Shown here in pieces: positions 45,467-54,460 of a stretch of 64,000 nucleotides of DNA. The notes beneath the pieces were generated by a model, which saw only the letters and a program-made list of their open reading frames with translations, was not told where the DNA came from and did not search any database. Positions within the stretch are counted from its first letter, which is position 1, and the number at the start of each line of letters is the position of its first letter. The stretch is from JANMMJ01 sp031373255 (GTDB lineage Bacteria > Pseudomonadota > Alphaproteobacteria > Rhizobiales > Aestuariivirgaceae): positions 4,357 to 68,356 of the forward strand of contig JANMMJ010000246.1 in assembly GCA_031373255.1 (NCBI GenBank), read 5' to 3'. The position numbers were made by a program, and so were the translations under genes.

Positions 45467-46288
45467 ATGCCGATTGAACAGATCATTGTCCTGGCCTTGA
45501 TCCAGGGCATAACAGAATTCCTGCCGATTTCTTCATCGGGTCATCTGATCCTGGTGCCGGTTCTCACCGGCTGGGCTGATCAAGGCGTCGTGACCGATAT
45601 GGTGACGAATGTGGGCTCGCTCGCCGCTGTCATCCTTTACTTCTGGTGCGATGTTGTCGCGATGATCAGAGGTCTGTTCGACGCTGTCAAGCGCCGCATG
45701 TCACCCAATGCGACGCTGATGTTTCACGTGGCAATAGGTACCGTGCCAATCATCATTGGCGGTCTCCTCCTGAAAATGACTGGCCTCGTTGATCATATCA
45801 GGTCGGCGGAACTCGTCGCGTGGAATGCAATCATCTTCGGGGTGCTTCTCTACCTTGCCGACGCATTGGGCGGTATCCGGCAGACGGTCGAGAACATGAG
45901 CTGGAAATCGGCTCTGACGATCGGATTTGCCCAGGCGCTTTCCCTAAGTCCTGGTACAAGCCGTTCGGGCATTACCATGACCGCAGCGCGTGGTCTCGGC
46001 GTAAGCCGCGTTGACGCCGCGCGATTTTCATTCCTTCTCTCCATACCTGCCAATGGGGCTGCGTCGGCGCTTGTGATTGGTGACGCGCTTGAGTCGGGAC
46101 AGCCAATCTCCGGTTCAGTAATATTGACGGGGCTGCTCACATTTTTTGTGGCCTATGCCACTATCGCATTTCTAATGCGGCTTTTGCGGCATGTGAGCTT
46201 CCTGCCGTTTTCGATCTACCGCGTCATTCTCGGTGGCGTTCTGCTTGCCCTGATCTATTCGGGAATGCCGATGGGCGCCGTCAATTGA
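45467..46288 (+). CDS. uppP: Undecaprenyl-diphosphate phosphatase
   Basis: Recycles the lipid carrier for cell-wall synthesis and gives bacitracin tolerance; 273 residues and about eight membrane helices. GITEFLPISSSGHLIL and SLSPGTSRSGITMTAA are the two catalytic motifs. Its last 8 bp overlap the convergent glk. Confidence 0.97.
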   Translation: MPIEQIIVLALIQGITEFLPISSSGHLILVPVLTGWADQGVVTDMVTNVGSLAAVILYFWCDVVAMIRGLFDAVKRRMSPNATLMFHVAIGTVPIIIGGLLLKMTGLVDHIRSAELVAWNAIIFGVLLYLADALGGIRQTVENMSWKSALTIGFAQALSLSPGTSRSGITMTAARGLGVSRVDAARFSFLLSIPANGAASALVIGDALESGQPISGSVILTGLLTFFVAYATIAFLMRLLRHVSFLPFSIYRVILGGVLLALIYSGMPMGAVN

Positions 46289-47234
46289 GCAGGGCCGCGG
46301 CACAGCCCGTCAGCGCGGGGTAGGGAGCTGTGATCACATAAACCGGTATCGGCCGCATCACATGGGAGAGACGTCCCTTCTCTTGAAACGTCTGCCGGAA
46401 AGCGCTGTCGCGGAGGAATGTCACGATCGTAGGAGCGATCCCGCCAGCAAGGTAGACGCCTCCATAGGCCTGCATGGTCATTGCCGCATCGCCCGCCAGC
46501 CGCGCCAGCCAGATGACGAACTGATCGAGCGTTCTTCGCGCCAGTGCGTCCGTGCCATTGATCGCTGCCTGCAACACGGCTTCCGGTGTTGAAAGCGATG
46601 CCGCGCTACTGTTGAGCTTTGCTGCTGCAACATACATGCGCATCAGGCCCGGACCTGTCACGGCGTCTTCGGCCTCGAACAGCACGCCCGGCAGCGACAT
46701 GGCTTCGCGCCAGTCAAACTCTGCCTGGGTTGTGACCGGAAGCGTCACATGGCCCAACTCGCCGGGGATTGCCATCCATCCCCCTGCAGGCAATGGTGCA
46801 AGAGTGGCCATGCCGAGCCCCGTCCCGGGTCCCAGGACCAGCTTTACACGGGGCATTGTCGGCGTTTCGCCGCCGATCTGGGCGAGCTCGTTCGGCTTCA
46901 GGTGGGGCAGCGAAAGCGCCAGCACCTCGAAATCGTTTAAGACCTGAAGTTTTTCGGTTCTGACGGCGCGGGCCAGGGATTGGCGCGTGAATTTCCAGTC
47001 GCGATTGGTGAGTGAGAGTACCTCGCCGGCAACGGGACCCGCGATGGCTATGGCAGTTGCGTCAAGTGCAATTGAGCCACGCGAGGCGAGATAGGCTTGC
47101 GCGGCTTCTTCAAGGGAGCCGAAACGGTCATTCTTCAGCGCTTGGATGTCCCGCACATCGGTAGAGCCCGGCTCGACCAACCCGAACCGCGAGTTTGTGC
47201 CGCCGATATCCCCGACCAATGCAATTCCAGCCAT
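46281..47234 (-). CDS. glk: Glucokinase
   Basis: Phosphorylates glucose with ATP; 317 residues of the E. coli Glk family. GDIGGTNSRFGLVE is the phosphate loop, LNDFEVLALSLP carries the catalytic Asp, and LGPGTGLGMA plus PGELGHVTLP complete the ATP and sugar sites. ATG at 47234 chosen; an in-frame TTG upstream at 47255 is less likely. Feeds zwf and pgi. Confidence 0.95.
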   Translation of the reverse strand: MAGIALVGDIGGTNSRFGLVEPGSTDVRDIQALKNDRFGSLEEAAQAYLASRGSIALDATAIAIAGPVAGEVLSLTNRDWKFTRQSLARAVRTEKLQVLNDFEVLALSLPHLKPNELAQIGGETPTMPRVKLVLGPGTGLGMATLAPLPAGGWMAIPGELGHVTLPVTTQAEFDWREAMSLPGVLFEAEDAVTGPGLMRMYVAAAKLNSSAASLSTPEAVLQAAINGTDALARRTLDQFVIWLARLAGDAAMTMQAYGGVYLAGGIAPTIVTFLRDSAFRQTFQEKGRLSHVMRPIPVYVITAPYPALTGCAAALLN

Positions 47235-47283
47235 GGTTCTCGTTTGCCATGGCAATTAATTCTGGACAAGAAGAAATCACCCT

Positions 47284-47910
47284 TCAGCGGATGCGGGGGT
47301 AGGCGAACTCCGCTTTGTAATTGGCAAAACTCGACAGTTTTTGGGCATTGCATTCGCTCTGCCAACGGGAACCGGGAATCACCCCTGCAACACAGCGGAA
47401 ACACTGCCGGTAGCCGTCAGTAACCGGGTTTTCTTCAATTGCCACGGCAGCAATGCCGGCCACGATTCCGCCCTGCCGCTCAACCAGCCTGATGGCGCCA
47501 TCCATGGTTCCGCCCGTCTCCACCCATTGATCTGCAAGTAGAACTTTGGTGCCCTTGGCAAAAGCAGGCAGCCGCATCTCCATGTCCTGGGTTCGCCCTG
47601 AATAATTGCTGAAACTTACTTTGTCGGTATCAACGCATAATTTCCCCGCTTTGCGGATGGGCAGGAAGCCGATACCAAGCCGCGTGGCCAGGGCCGATCC
47701 CAGCACAAACCCCATGGCGTCGAGACCTCCAACGACATCCGCTGTCACGCCGTCGAGATCGGCGACCAGATCGTCAAGCAGATCGTGGAACGCCTCGCCA
47801 TTAATGTAGATTGATGTTGGATCAAGCCAGGCGAATTTTGGTCCCTTGGTGTTGGGGGCCATGATGGAGAGATACCAGCGATCATCGCGTGGTCCTTTGT
47901 GGCGCGTCAT
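47284..47910 (-). CDS. Phosphoribosyltransferase-domain protein (Apt-like)
   Basis: A 208-residue cytoplasmic protein. The PRPP loop is VLLADQWVETGGTMDGAI, a variant of the adenine-phosphoribosyltransferase motif (acidic pair replaced by A-D-Q-W), and VVGGLDAMGFVLGSALATRL is the flexible-loop/PPi region of Apt-like proteins. The C-terminal Cys-containing tail differs from house-keeping Apt. The ATG overlaps the stop of the BtpA-like gene (ATGA), so the two are cotranscribed. A specialised nucleobase salvage role is possible; substrate unknown. Confidence 0.8.
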   Translation of the reverse strand: MTRHKGPRDDRWYLSIMAPNTKGPKFAWLDPTSIYINGEAFHDLLDDLVADLDGVTADVVGGLDAMGFVLGSALATRLGIGFLPIRKAGKLCVDTDKVSFSNYSGRTQDMEMRLPAFAKGTKVLLADQWVETGGTMDGAIRLVERQGGIVAGIAAVAIEENPVTDGYRQCFRCVAGVIPGSRWQSECNAQKLSSFANYKAEFAYPRIR

Positions 47911-48659
47911 GTCTGGGCTCCGATGTCGCGAGTGAGTTTCAAAAGCTTGGCAAGCCGTTGCGCGTCGATATTGTAGAAATCGCCCGGCGCATTGATCCCG
48001 GTGGCGACCATGAAGCAATCAACGTCCGCTGCGTAGTGCGCCGCATTCTCGGGTGTGATGCCTGAAGCAAGCGCCAATGCATGATCCGCGACGCCGCGCC
48101 GGAACGTTGCAATTTTCGATGCCTCGGCCGCTTTGCCGGTGGCGATACCGGAAGTGCACACGGCGTCCATGAAGGAAGTGGCAAGATGCGCGGCGGTTTC
48201 GTAGTTGGCGGCGTCCACTTCGCGCTGCTTCTTGAAACAAGTCCCTCCGGCATAAAGCCCGGTCCAACCTGAATCGGCGCGCGCTTTGGCAATCTCATGC
48301 GCTTCCACTTGCCCATCGGGCGACCTTCGTTCGTCAATTCGCGCGTCATCGGCCCAGTAGCCGTCTACGGCGATGCCTTCACGCCCAAGCTGTCCAAGCA
48401 CCGGAAATGCATCCTTTCCAGTCACCGCAAGGAAGTTGACGCCAAGCCAAAGCGCTGGAAACTTTTCGCGTACGTTCCGGACAATTGGTAGAAATTGCGC
48501 AACGGCAAAATCATGATTGATCAGGAACACACCCGCGGCACCCTGCCCGATCAGGACGCGCACGTTGCGTATGGCTTGTGCTGTATCGAGGACATGCACG
48601 ACCGGCAATACGACCGGTCCGGCGGATTTGAAGATCTTGCGAAAGGCAAAGCGGTTCAT
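47907..48659 (-). CDS. BtpA/SgcQ-like TIM-barrel protein
   Basis: A 250-residue protein with a beta/alpha-barrel pattern: VVLPVVHVL, GVFLINHDF, LWLGVNFL, DGYWADDA, GLYAGGTCF, DAVCTSGIATG, LASGITPENAAHYAADVD and FMVATGIN in order. The SGxATG and SGITPEN parts match the BtpA/SgcQ family, whose enzymatic role is poorly known. First gene of a two-gene unit with the phosphoribosyltransferase, divergent from the importer operon at 48.9 kb. Confidence 0.75.
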   Translation of the reverse strand: MNRFAFRKIFKSAGPVVLPVVHVLDTAQAIRNVRVLIGQGAAGVFLINHDFAVAQFLPIVRNVREKFPALWLGVNFLAVTGKDAFPVLGQLGREGIAVDGYWADDARIDERRSPDGQVEAHEIAKARADSGWTGLYAGGTCFKKQREVDAANYETAAHLATSFMDAVCTSGIATGKAAEASKIATFRRGVADHALALASGITPENAAHYAADVDCFMVATGINAPGDFYNIDAQRLAKLLKLTRDIGAQT

Positions 48660-48928
48660 GGCGGGGAGAAGTTAGACCGGCCGACCGGAATTGGCAGTTG
48701 AATTTGTTGGTACAGCACCTTCGAATTTCCTCATGCGAGACGTCCGAAAATCGTGCAACGCCTGCCTGAGACTGCTCAATTTGCCCAGTTCAGAGGCAAA
48801 ACCGGCAAAAACCTCTGATCATCCTGCGATGCCGCTAGACAAAACTGTTTGGTCATGGTGGCTTACAAGCAAGGGCGGCAATCAAGAGTCACTTCGCCGC
48901 ACGCCCGGCGGCCACCAGGGAGATGAAC

Positions 48929-50053
48929 ATGACGAAGCTTGTTAAACCATCGCGTCGCGATGTTTTGAAGTATGGCGCCGCGACTGCCCTTTGCATGCCT
49001 TATGTGAGCCGTGCCTGGGCCCAGACGGTCGAGATCAACATGCTGGCCTGGTACGGACACGGTGAACCCGACATGGTTGGCGAGTTCGAGGCTGCCAACA
49101 ATGTCAAGTTCAAGTCAAAATACTACGCCGGTGGCGACAACATGCTGGGCCTCATCGCGCAGTCTCCTCCCGGCACCTATGACATATTCTTGTCAGATGC
49201 CGAGTTCGTCCAGCAGCTCAATGCGGCTGGTTACATAGAAGAGATGAACCCCGCGGATTACCCCTTCGATGACATGATCTACGACGATTTCAAGCAGTTC
49301 CCCGGTCACTGGAAGGACGGCAAGCTCTACTCTGTGATGGTGCGGTGCGGCCACCTTGGTGTGAGCTACAACACGACTGCCATCTCCGAGGAAGAGGCGA
49401 TGAGCTACAAGTGCTATTGGAAGCCGGAAATCAAGGGCAAGGTCGGCCACTTTGACTGGCATTTGCCAAGCCTTGGCCAGATGAGTCTCTACAATGGCAA
49501 TGGCGCCAAACTCTGGGACCAGGATGAAGCGGGATGGGGCAAGATCAAGGAAACCACCATGAGCCTGCGGCCGCAGGTGGGCGGTTACTTCGATTACGGC
49601 GGCACCTTCAACGGCCTGAAGAACGGAGAGATGATGGCAATGGCCGGTATTGGTGACTGGATTACCGGCGTTCTTGAAAAGGATGGCGCGCCCGTTAAGT
49701 CGGTTGTTCCAAAGGAGGGCGGCATCCAGTGGACCGAATCCTATTCAATTGGCAAGGGGACTGCGAAGGCAGACATCGTCAAGAAGTTCATCCAGTACAT
49801 GCTGTCACCAACCGGCCAGGCTATCTCCGCTCAAATGGCTGCCTATCCGGGCTTTGCAATCACCAAGGGCGGCCGCAAGGCGCTGAACGAAAAAAATCCA
49901 AAGGAAGCGCAGCGTACCAGCCAGGTCGATGGCATGCCCAACGACCCGATTACACTGCTCAAGGAAGGCCGCGTCCACTACCGCGATATTCCCAAGCAGC
50001 AAACACTCGAGGACTGGAACGAGTTCTGGCAGGAATACAAGAACGCCTCGTAA
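48929..50053 (+). CDS. Polyamine-type ABC transporter substrate-binding protein
   Basis: A 374-residue periplasmic binding protein (PotD/extracellular solute-binding family 1 type). It has a twin-arginine-like leader (SRRDVLKYGAATALCM, then a cleavage area AWAQT) and the mature part begins VEINMLAWYGHGEPD. YDIFLSDAEFVQQL and KDGKLYSVMVRCGHLGVSYN fit the family. The ATG at 48929 has GGGAG 6 nt upstream; ATG at 48923 overlaps it. First gene of a seven-gene operon; ligand unknown. Upstream 270 bp hold the divergent promoters. Confidence 0.88.
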   Translation: MTKLVKPSRRDVLKYGAATALCMPYVSRAWAQTVEINMLAWYGHGEPDMVGEFEAANNVKFKSKYYAGGDNMLGLIAQSPPGTYDIFLSDAEFVQQLNAAGYIEEMNPADYPFDDMIYDDFKQFPGHWKDGKLYSVMVRCGHLGVSYNTTAISEEEAMSYKCYWKPEIKGKVGHFDWHLPSLGQMSLYNGNGAKLWDQDEAGWGKIKETTMSLRPQVGGYFDYGGTFNGLKNGEMMAMAGIGDWITGVLEKDGAPVKSVVPKEGGIQWTESYSIGKGTAKADIVKKFIQYMLSPTGQAISAQMAAYPGFAITKGGRKALNEKNPKEAQRTSQVDGMPNDPITLLKEGRVHYRDIPKQQTLEDWNEFWQEYKNAS

Positions 50054-50066
50054 GGGCTGGCTTTGT

Positions 50067-50095
50067 CCTTCTTCCAGGCACTGCCTGGAAGAAGG
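50067..50095 (+). repeat. Perfect 13-bp inverted repeat in the intergenic mRNA
   Basis: CCTTCTTCCAGGC and GCCTGGAAGAAGG enclose a 3-nt loop in the 57 nt between the binding-protein and permease genes. There is no following T-run, so it is more likely an mRNA 3'-end protector that gives more binding protein than permease than a terminator. Confidence 0.7.
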
Positions 50096-50110
50096 CTATG
50101 CCGGACAGAA

Positions 50111-50959
50111 ATGTCAGCACTTCGTAAGCTCGATTTCTATGCAATTGCCTGGCGCCTGCCGATGATTATCTGGCAGGGCCTGTTTTTCGTTGGCCCGCTG
50201 CTATTCATGATCGCCATGTCGTTCTTCCTTGTGAAGAATTATCGCATGGAACCCGCCTTTGAACTTGCCAATTGGACAAGGCAGCTTGGCAAGGCAATAT
50301 TCTGGCAGACCTATTTCCGAACTCTGATCCTGGCTGTTTCGGCAACAATCATAACCAGCATTCTGGCTTTTCCGGCAAGCTACTTCCTGTCTTTCAGAAT
50401 TTCGGAAACGGCCCGCCGCTGGGCGATCTTTTTTCTGATCATTCCGTTCTTTACCAGTTATCTGGTTCGCATTTTTGCTTGGCAGGTGATCCTCGCTCAG
50501 GACGGAGTGATCAACGCCGGTATTAAGTTGTTGGGCGCCGCACCGGTCCAAATGCTTAACACCCCCTTCGGCACGATGGTGGGTTACGTTACTCTTTGCC
50601 TTCCACTCGTTGTGATCCTTCAGACCTTCGCGCTCGCCAACATTGACCGGCGCCTGGTCGAGGCGGCGCACAATTTAGGTTGTGGCAGGCTGCGCACGAT
50701 TTTCACGGTAATGATACCGCTTGCCAGGACAGGCCTCGTCGTCGCTGCGGTCTTTTGCTTCATTCTTTCCTTCGGTGATTTCGTGGCGCCCTATTATCTC
50801 GGAGGTTCGAAGCCGCCAACGCTCTCGATCATGATCGTCGACACGTCGAAGTCCGGCCAGCAATGGCCGCGCGCCGCCGTTGTTGCCATCATGATGATTA
50901 TCACTCTTCTGGCCGTCGCCTTTACCGCGATTGGTTACGCCTATCGGAGGCGCGGATGA
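50111..50959 (+). CDS. Polyamine-type ABC transporter permease 1 (PotB-like)
   Basis: A 282-residue inner-membrane permease with six or so helices. The EAA loop reads VEAAHNLGCGRLRTIFTVMIPLA, typical of PotB-like components, and LVRIFAWQVILAQDGVINAGIKL is the usual preceding region. The ATG at 50111 is the first reasonable start past the hairpin. Its stop overlaps the ATG of the second permease (ATGA). Confidence 0.9.
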   Translation: MSALRKLDFYAIAWRLPMIIWQGLFFVGPLLFMIAMSFFLVKNYRMEPAFELANWTRQLGKAIFWQTYFRTLILAVSATIITSILAFPASYFLSFRISETARRWAIFFLIIPFFTSYLVRIFAWQVILAQDGVINAGIKLLGAAPVQMLNTPFGTMVGYVTLCLPLVVILQTFALANIDRRLVEAAHNLGCGRLRTIFTVMIPLARTGLVVAAVFCFILSFGDFVAPYYLGGSKPPTLSIMIVDTSKSGQQWPRAAVVAIMMIITLLAVAFTAIGYAYRRRG

Positions 50960-51741
50960 AAAGAGCGTTTCTTGGCTTTTATACTGCCGTCATCTTCCTT
51001 TTCATTTTTGCGCCAATCGTCGCCAGTCTGGTATTTTCCTTCAACTCTGACCGATTTCCGACGATCCCGTTGGGAGGTTTCACGCTCGACTGGTACGTCA
51101 AGGCATTTGGCGGCGATGCCGTCTGGCCCGCCATAAGGACCAGTCTTCTGGTTTCGGTCACCACTGCTGTTCTAGCCACTGCAATTGGCTTTTCCGCAGC
51201 CTATACCGACTACCGTTACAATTTTTTCGGCAAAAAGGCCTTCCTGGTTCTAGCCCTTCTTCCACCAACCATCCCTCTCATCATCATGGCGCTCGCAATG
51301 CTGGGTTGGCTGTCAATGTTCAATGCCTCGGGATTGACCTCGTCTATCATCATTGCCCACACCGTTCTTTGCGCTCCCTTTGCCATGGCGGTGATCCGTT
51401 TGAGGCTGAACCAGATGGATCCTAACCTTGAGCCCGCCGCCTGGAATCTGGGCGCGTCCGAGTGGGTAACGATGAAGAGTGTCATCGTGCCCTTCACCTT
51501 GCCGTCGATCATCGCGGCACTTTGCCTGACCGCAGCCGTATCCTTTGATGAATTCGCCGTTGCCTGGTTCGTCTCCGGTTTGAACAAGACTGTGCCCGTT
51601 GTTATTCTCGAAATACTGACCGGCAATGTTGATCCGCAAATCAACGCCATTGGCACTTTTGTTTTCGTCGTTTCGATGACCTTGGTAATCATCGCGCAGG
51701 TTCTTCTCATGACCCGCCAGAACAGGCCGCAAATGCCATGA
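50956..51741 (+). CDS. Polyamine-type ABC transporter permease 2 (PotC-like)
   Basis: A 261-residue permease with about six helices and the EAA loop PAAWNLGASEWVTMKSVIVPFT. GFSAAYTDYRYNFFGKKAF and SFDEFAVAWFVSGLN also suit PotC. Coupled on both sides by ATGA overlaps, so it partners the preceding permease. Confidence 0.92.
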   Translation: MKRAFLGFYTAVIFLFIFAPIVASLVFSFNSDRFPTIPLGGFTLDWYVKAFGGDAVWPAIRTSLLVSVTTAVLATAIGFSAAYTDYRYNFFGKKAFLVLALLPPTIPLIIMALAMLGWLSMFNASGLTSSIIIAHTVLCAPFAMAVIRLRLNQMDPNLEPAAWNLGASEWVTMKSVIVPFTLPSIIAALCLTAAVSFDEFAVAWFVSGLNKTVPVVILEILTGNVDPQINAIGTFVFVVSMTLVIIAQVLLMTRQNRPQMP

Positions 51742-52802
51742 GTGCTGAACCCCTCGTGGTCTTCGAGAATGTTGTGAAGCGTTTCGATAATTTCGAAGCT
51801 GTAAAGCGCATGAACTTTGAGATTCACGAAGGCGAGTTCCTGGCTCTGATGGGACCGTCCGGATGCGGCAAGACCACGACACTTCGCATGCTTGCGGGAC
51901 TTGAGGATCCAACGGAAGGTGACATCCGGCTTGCCGGAAAAACGCTCGTTGGCGTCAAGCCGCATGAGCGGGATACGCCAATGGTGTGGCAGTCACTGGC
52001 ACTCTTTCCCTTCCTCAACGCCCGTGAAAATGTCGAATTTGGCCTCAAGATGCGTGGCCAGGATGCAATGGCCAGGAGGAAGAAGGCTCTCGACTGGCTA
52101 GAGCGTCTGGGCATCGCGGAATTTGCCGAACGTGACGTGAACTCATTGTCTGGCGGTCAGCGCCAACGCGTCGCACTCGCCCGGGCTCTTGTCACGGAGC
52201 CGAAAATCCTGCTGCTCGACGAGCCTCTTTCTGCCCTGGATGCCCATCTCGTCATCCGCATGCAAGGCGTGCTGACCAGGCTCCAGCGCGAGCTTGGCAT
52301 AACCTTTGTATATGTGACGCATTCGCAGTCCGAGGCTTTTGCCATGGCTGATCGCGTTGTCATCATGGCGAAGGGTGAAATAGCGCAGATCGGCTCCGCC
52401 CGAGATATCTATCGCGAACCAGCCAACCGCTTTGTGGCGGAGTTCGTCGGCCGCAATAATATTCTGTCAGGTGTGATGAAGGACAAGTCTCGGGTTGAAA
52501 CGCCTGTAGGCGTATTCACCATCCGTGCCGATGCCCGATCCGGCACACCGGTAACATTTGTCGTTGCAGCTGATCTGGTCGCCGTTTCCGCAACAAGGCC
52601 CAAGACTGGAAACACCATCGCGGCACAACTGATCTCCGAAGAATTTGTGGGCTCAATGGTGACGTTGTTCCTCGAAGCTGCCGGCGCCACGGAATTCAAG
52701 GTGCAGATTCAAGAGCGCGCTCTGACTGAGCTTCCACGAGAGCCAGGTCAGACGCTGTGGCTGTCCTTCAGTCCCGAACACGCACATGTCTTGAAGGGAT
52801 AA
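51738..52802 (+). CDS. Polyamine-type ABC transporter ATPase (PotA-like)
   Basis: A 354-residue ATPase. Walker A GPSGCGKTTTLRML, Q-loop area PMVWQSLALFPFL (the usual F-Q is W-Q here), signature LSGGQRQRVALARAL, Walker B ILLLDEPLSALD and switch His in VYVTHSQSEA. A C-terminal TOBE-like domain follows at about residue 240 (VGRNNILSGVM). Completes the importer with the two permeases. Confidence 0.94.
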   Translation: MSAEPLVVFENVVKRFDNFEAVKRMNFEIHEGEFLALMGPSGCGKTTTLRMLAGLEDPTEGDIRLAGKTLVGVKPHERDTPMVWQSLALFPFLNARENVEFGLKMRGQDAMARRKKALDWLERLGIAEFAERDVNSLSGGQRQRVALARALVTEPKILLLDEPLSALDAHLVIRMQGVLTRLQRELGITFVYVTHSQSEAFAMADRVVIMAKGEIAQIGSARDIYREPANRFVAEFVGRNNILSGVMKDKSRVETPVGVFTIRADARSGTPVTFVVAADLVAVSATRPKTGNTIAAQLISEEFVGSMVTLFLEAAGATEFKVQIQERALTELPREPGQTLWLSFSPEHAHVLKG

Positions 52803-52805
52803 ACG

Positions 52806-53690
52806 ATGATTCAAAATCCCATCCCGTGGCCCAATGGGGCGCGGTGCGCCTGCGCCATCACTTTCGACATGGACGCCGACAGCCTCATCCATATTTCCAG
52901 ACCAAAGGACAGTTACGACCGCCTCTATCCGATCACCATGGGCCGCTATGGTCCGACTGTTGGCATTCCTCGAATCCTCGAGACCTACCGGCGGCTTGGA
53001 ATAAAGCAGTCATTTTTCATTCCCGCCTGGTGCATCGAAAACTATCCCCAAGCCATTGAAGCGATCCTGAAGGGCGGTCATGAGATTGGCCACCATGGCT
53101 ATATCCACGAAGATCCGATTGAAACCAGGGGCGCACCCCAGGCGGCAGCATTCGAGCGCGCATTGGAAGTGCATCGAAAAATGATCGGCAGGATGCCGAG
53201 GGGCTATCGCGCGCCCGTCTACAACATCACCCAGCAGGTCATCGATATCCTGATCGCGAACAAATTTGTCTACGAGTCATCTCTTATGGCCGATGACATC
53301 CCCTATCTGATGAAGACGGCCCACGGCCAGCTCTGGGAGGCTCCGGTCCATTGGGGCACCGACGACTGGCCGCCCTTCGCCCACTATGCCGAGATCGATT
53401 ACATGATGCCGGTGAAAGCCCCCTCGGATGGTCTCCAGGCATTCTGGGAAGAGTTTGAGGCACAATATGAGGCAGGGGGGTTCTGGATGGGCATCTGGCA
53501 TCCTTTCCTGACGGGCCGTCTCGCCCGCTGGCGTCTCGTCGAACAGTGGCTGGAAAAGACGCTGAAGGAAAAGAAGGTCTGGTTCGCGCCACTTGAAGAT
53601 ATCATCGCGCACGTGGCTAAAGTTACGGCTGAAGGCTCCTATAGGCCGAGGATTGAAAACTTGCCTTACTACGCTGGCCCGCAGGGTTAG
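52806..53690 (+). CDS. NodB-fold polysaccharide deacetylase-like hydrolase (PuuE/allantoinase branch)
   Basis: A 294-residue cytoplasmic protein of carbohydrate esterase 4 fold. ITFDMDADSLIH carries the first Asp, GGHEIGHHGYIHEDP the metal His pair (H-x3-H type), and RGYRAPVYNIT the Arg motif. The absence of a signal peptide, and segments such as FFIPAWCIENYP and GIWHPFLTGR, suit the branch that includes PuuE allantoinase and peptidoglycan-unrelated amidohydrolases. It follows the ATPase gene by 3 nt, so it probably acts on the imported solute. Exact reaction not known. Confidence 0.85.
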   Translation: MIQNPIPWPNGARCACAITFDMDADSLIHISRPKDSYDRLYPITMGRYGPTVGIPRILETYRRLGIKQSFFIPAWCIENYPQAIEAILKGGHEIGHHGYIHEDPIETRGAPQAAAFERALEVHRKMIGRMPRGYRAPVYNITQQVIDILIANKFVYESSLMADDIPYLMKTAHGQLWEAPVHWGTDDWPPFAHYAEIDYMMPVKAPSDGLQAFWEEFEAQYEAGGFWMGIWHPFLTGRLARWRLVEQWLEKTLKEKKVWFAPLEDIIAHVAKVTAEGSYRPRIENLPYYAGPQG

Positions 53691-53695
53691 CAGCG

Positions 53696-54460
53696 ATGGC
53701 GGGCCTCGACAGTTTCAGTCTGGAGAAGCACCGTGCCTTGGTCACTGGCGCCAGCCGGGGTATCGGCCGAGCCATCGCTGAGGCATTGGCGGGCGCCGGA
53801 GCCGATGTCGCTATCACGGCGCGCAGTCTGGAGGGTCTGAAGGAAACTGCAGCAACCATCTCCGCGCTGGGGCGAAAGGCCATTCCCCTTGCACTTGACG
53901 TTAGTGACGCATCCTCCTCTCGGGACGTTGTCCACTCAGCTGCAGCCGCGCTCGGCGGCATCGACATTCTGGTCAACAATGCCGGCACCGAGGAAGTCCG
54001 CCCTTCGCTGGAGGTCGATGAGGAGTTGTGGGACCGCATTCTCGATACCAACCTGAAAGGTGCTTTTTTCGTGGCGCAGGCTGCCGCAAAGCTGATGAAA
54101 GGCGGTGGCAGCATCCTCAATATCTGCTCACTGACTTCGGAGGTGGGAGTGCCGACCGCCGTTCCCTATGGCTCATCGAAATCAGGTCTTCTCGGCATGA
54201 CTCGCGCTCTGGCCGCCGAATGGGCTTCGCTTGGCATCAGGGTCAATGCCTTGGCGCCTGGCTACTTCCGCACACAGCTCACGGACGTGTTTTATCAGAA
54301 CGAAGACTGGCAAGGCGCCATGCTCGGGAAAATTCCCTTGGCCCGGTTTGGCAATCTTGATGATCTGGGTGGTGCCGCGGTTTTCCTGTCGTCACCGGCT
54401 GCCGCATATATCACCGGCGTTTGTCTCCCGGTCGATGGCGGGTATCTGGCCTCCATATGA
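53696..54460 (+). CDS. Short-chain dehydrogenase/reductase
   Basis: A 254-residue classical SDR: ALVTGASRGIGRAIAEAL (cofactor loop), ILVNNAGTEEVRP, catalytic Ser in NICSLTSEVG, and YGSSKSGLLG (Tyr and Lys). Closest in feel to gluconate 5-dehydrogenase or 3-oxoacyl-ACP reductase-like catabolic SDRs. Sixth gene of the importer operon; its TGA overlaps the next ATG. Confidence 0.92.
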   Translation: MAGLDSFSLEKHRALVTGASRGIGRAIAEALAGAGADVAITARSLEGLKETAATISALGRKAIPLALDVSDASSSRDVVHSAAAALGGIDILVNNAGTEEVRPSLEVDEELWDRILDTNLKGAFFVAQAAAKLMKGGGSILNICSLTSEVGVPTAVPYGSSKSGLLGMTRALAAEWASLGIRVNALAPGYFRTQLTDVFYQNEDWQGAMLGKIPLARFGNLDDLGGAAVFLSSPAAAYITGVCLPVDGGYLASI

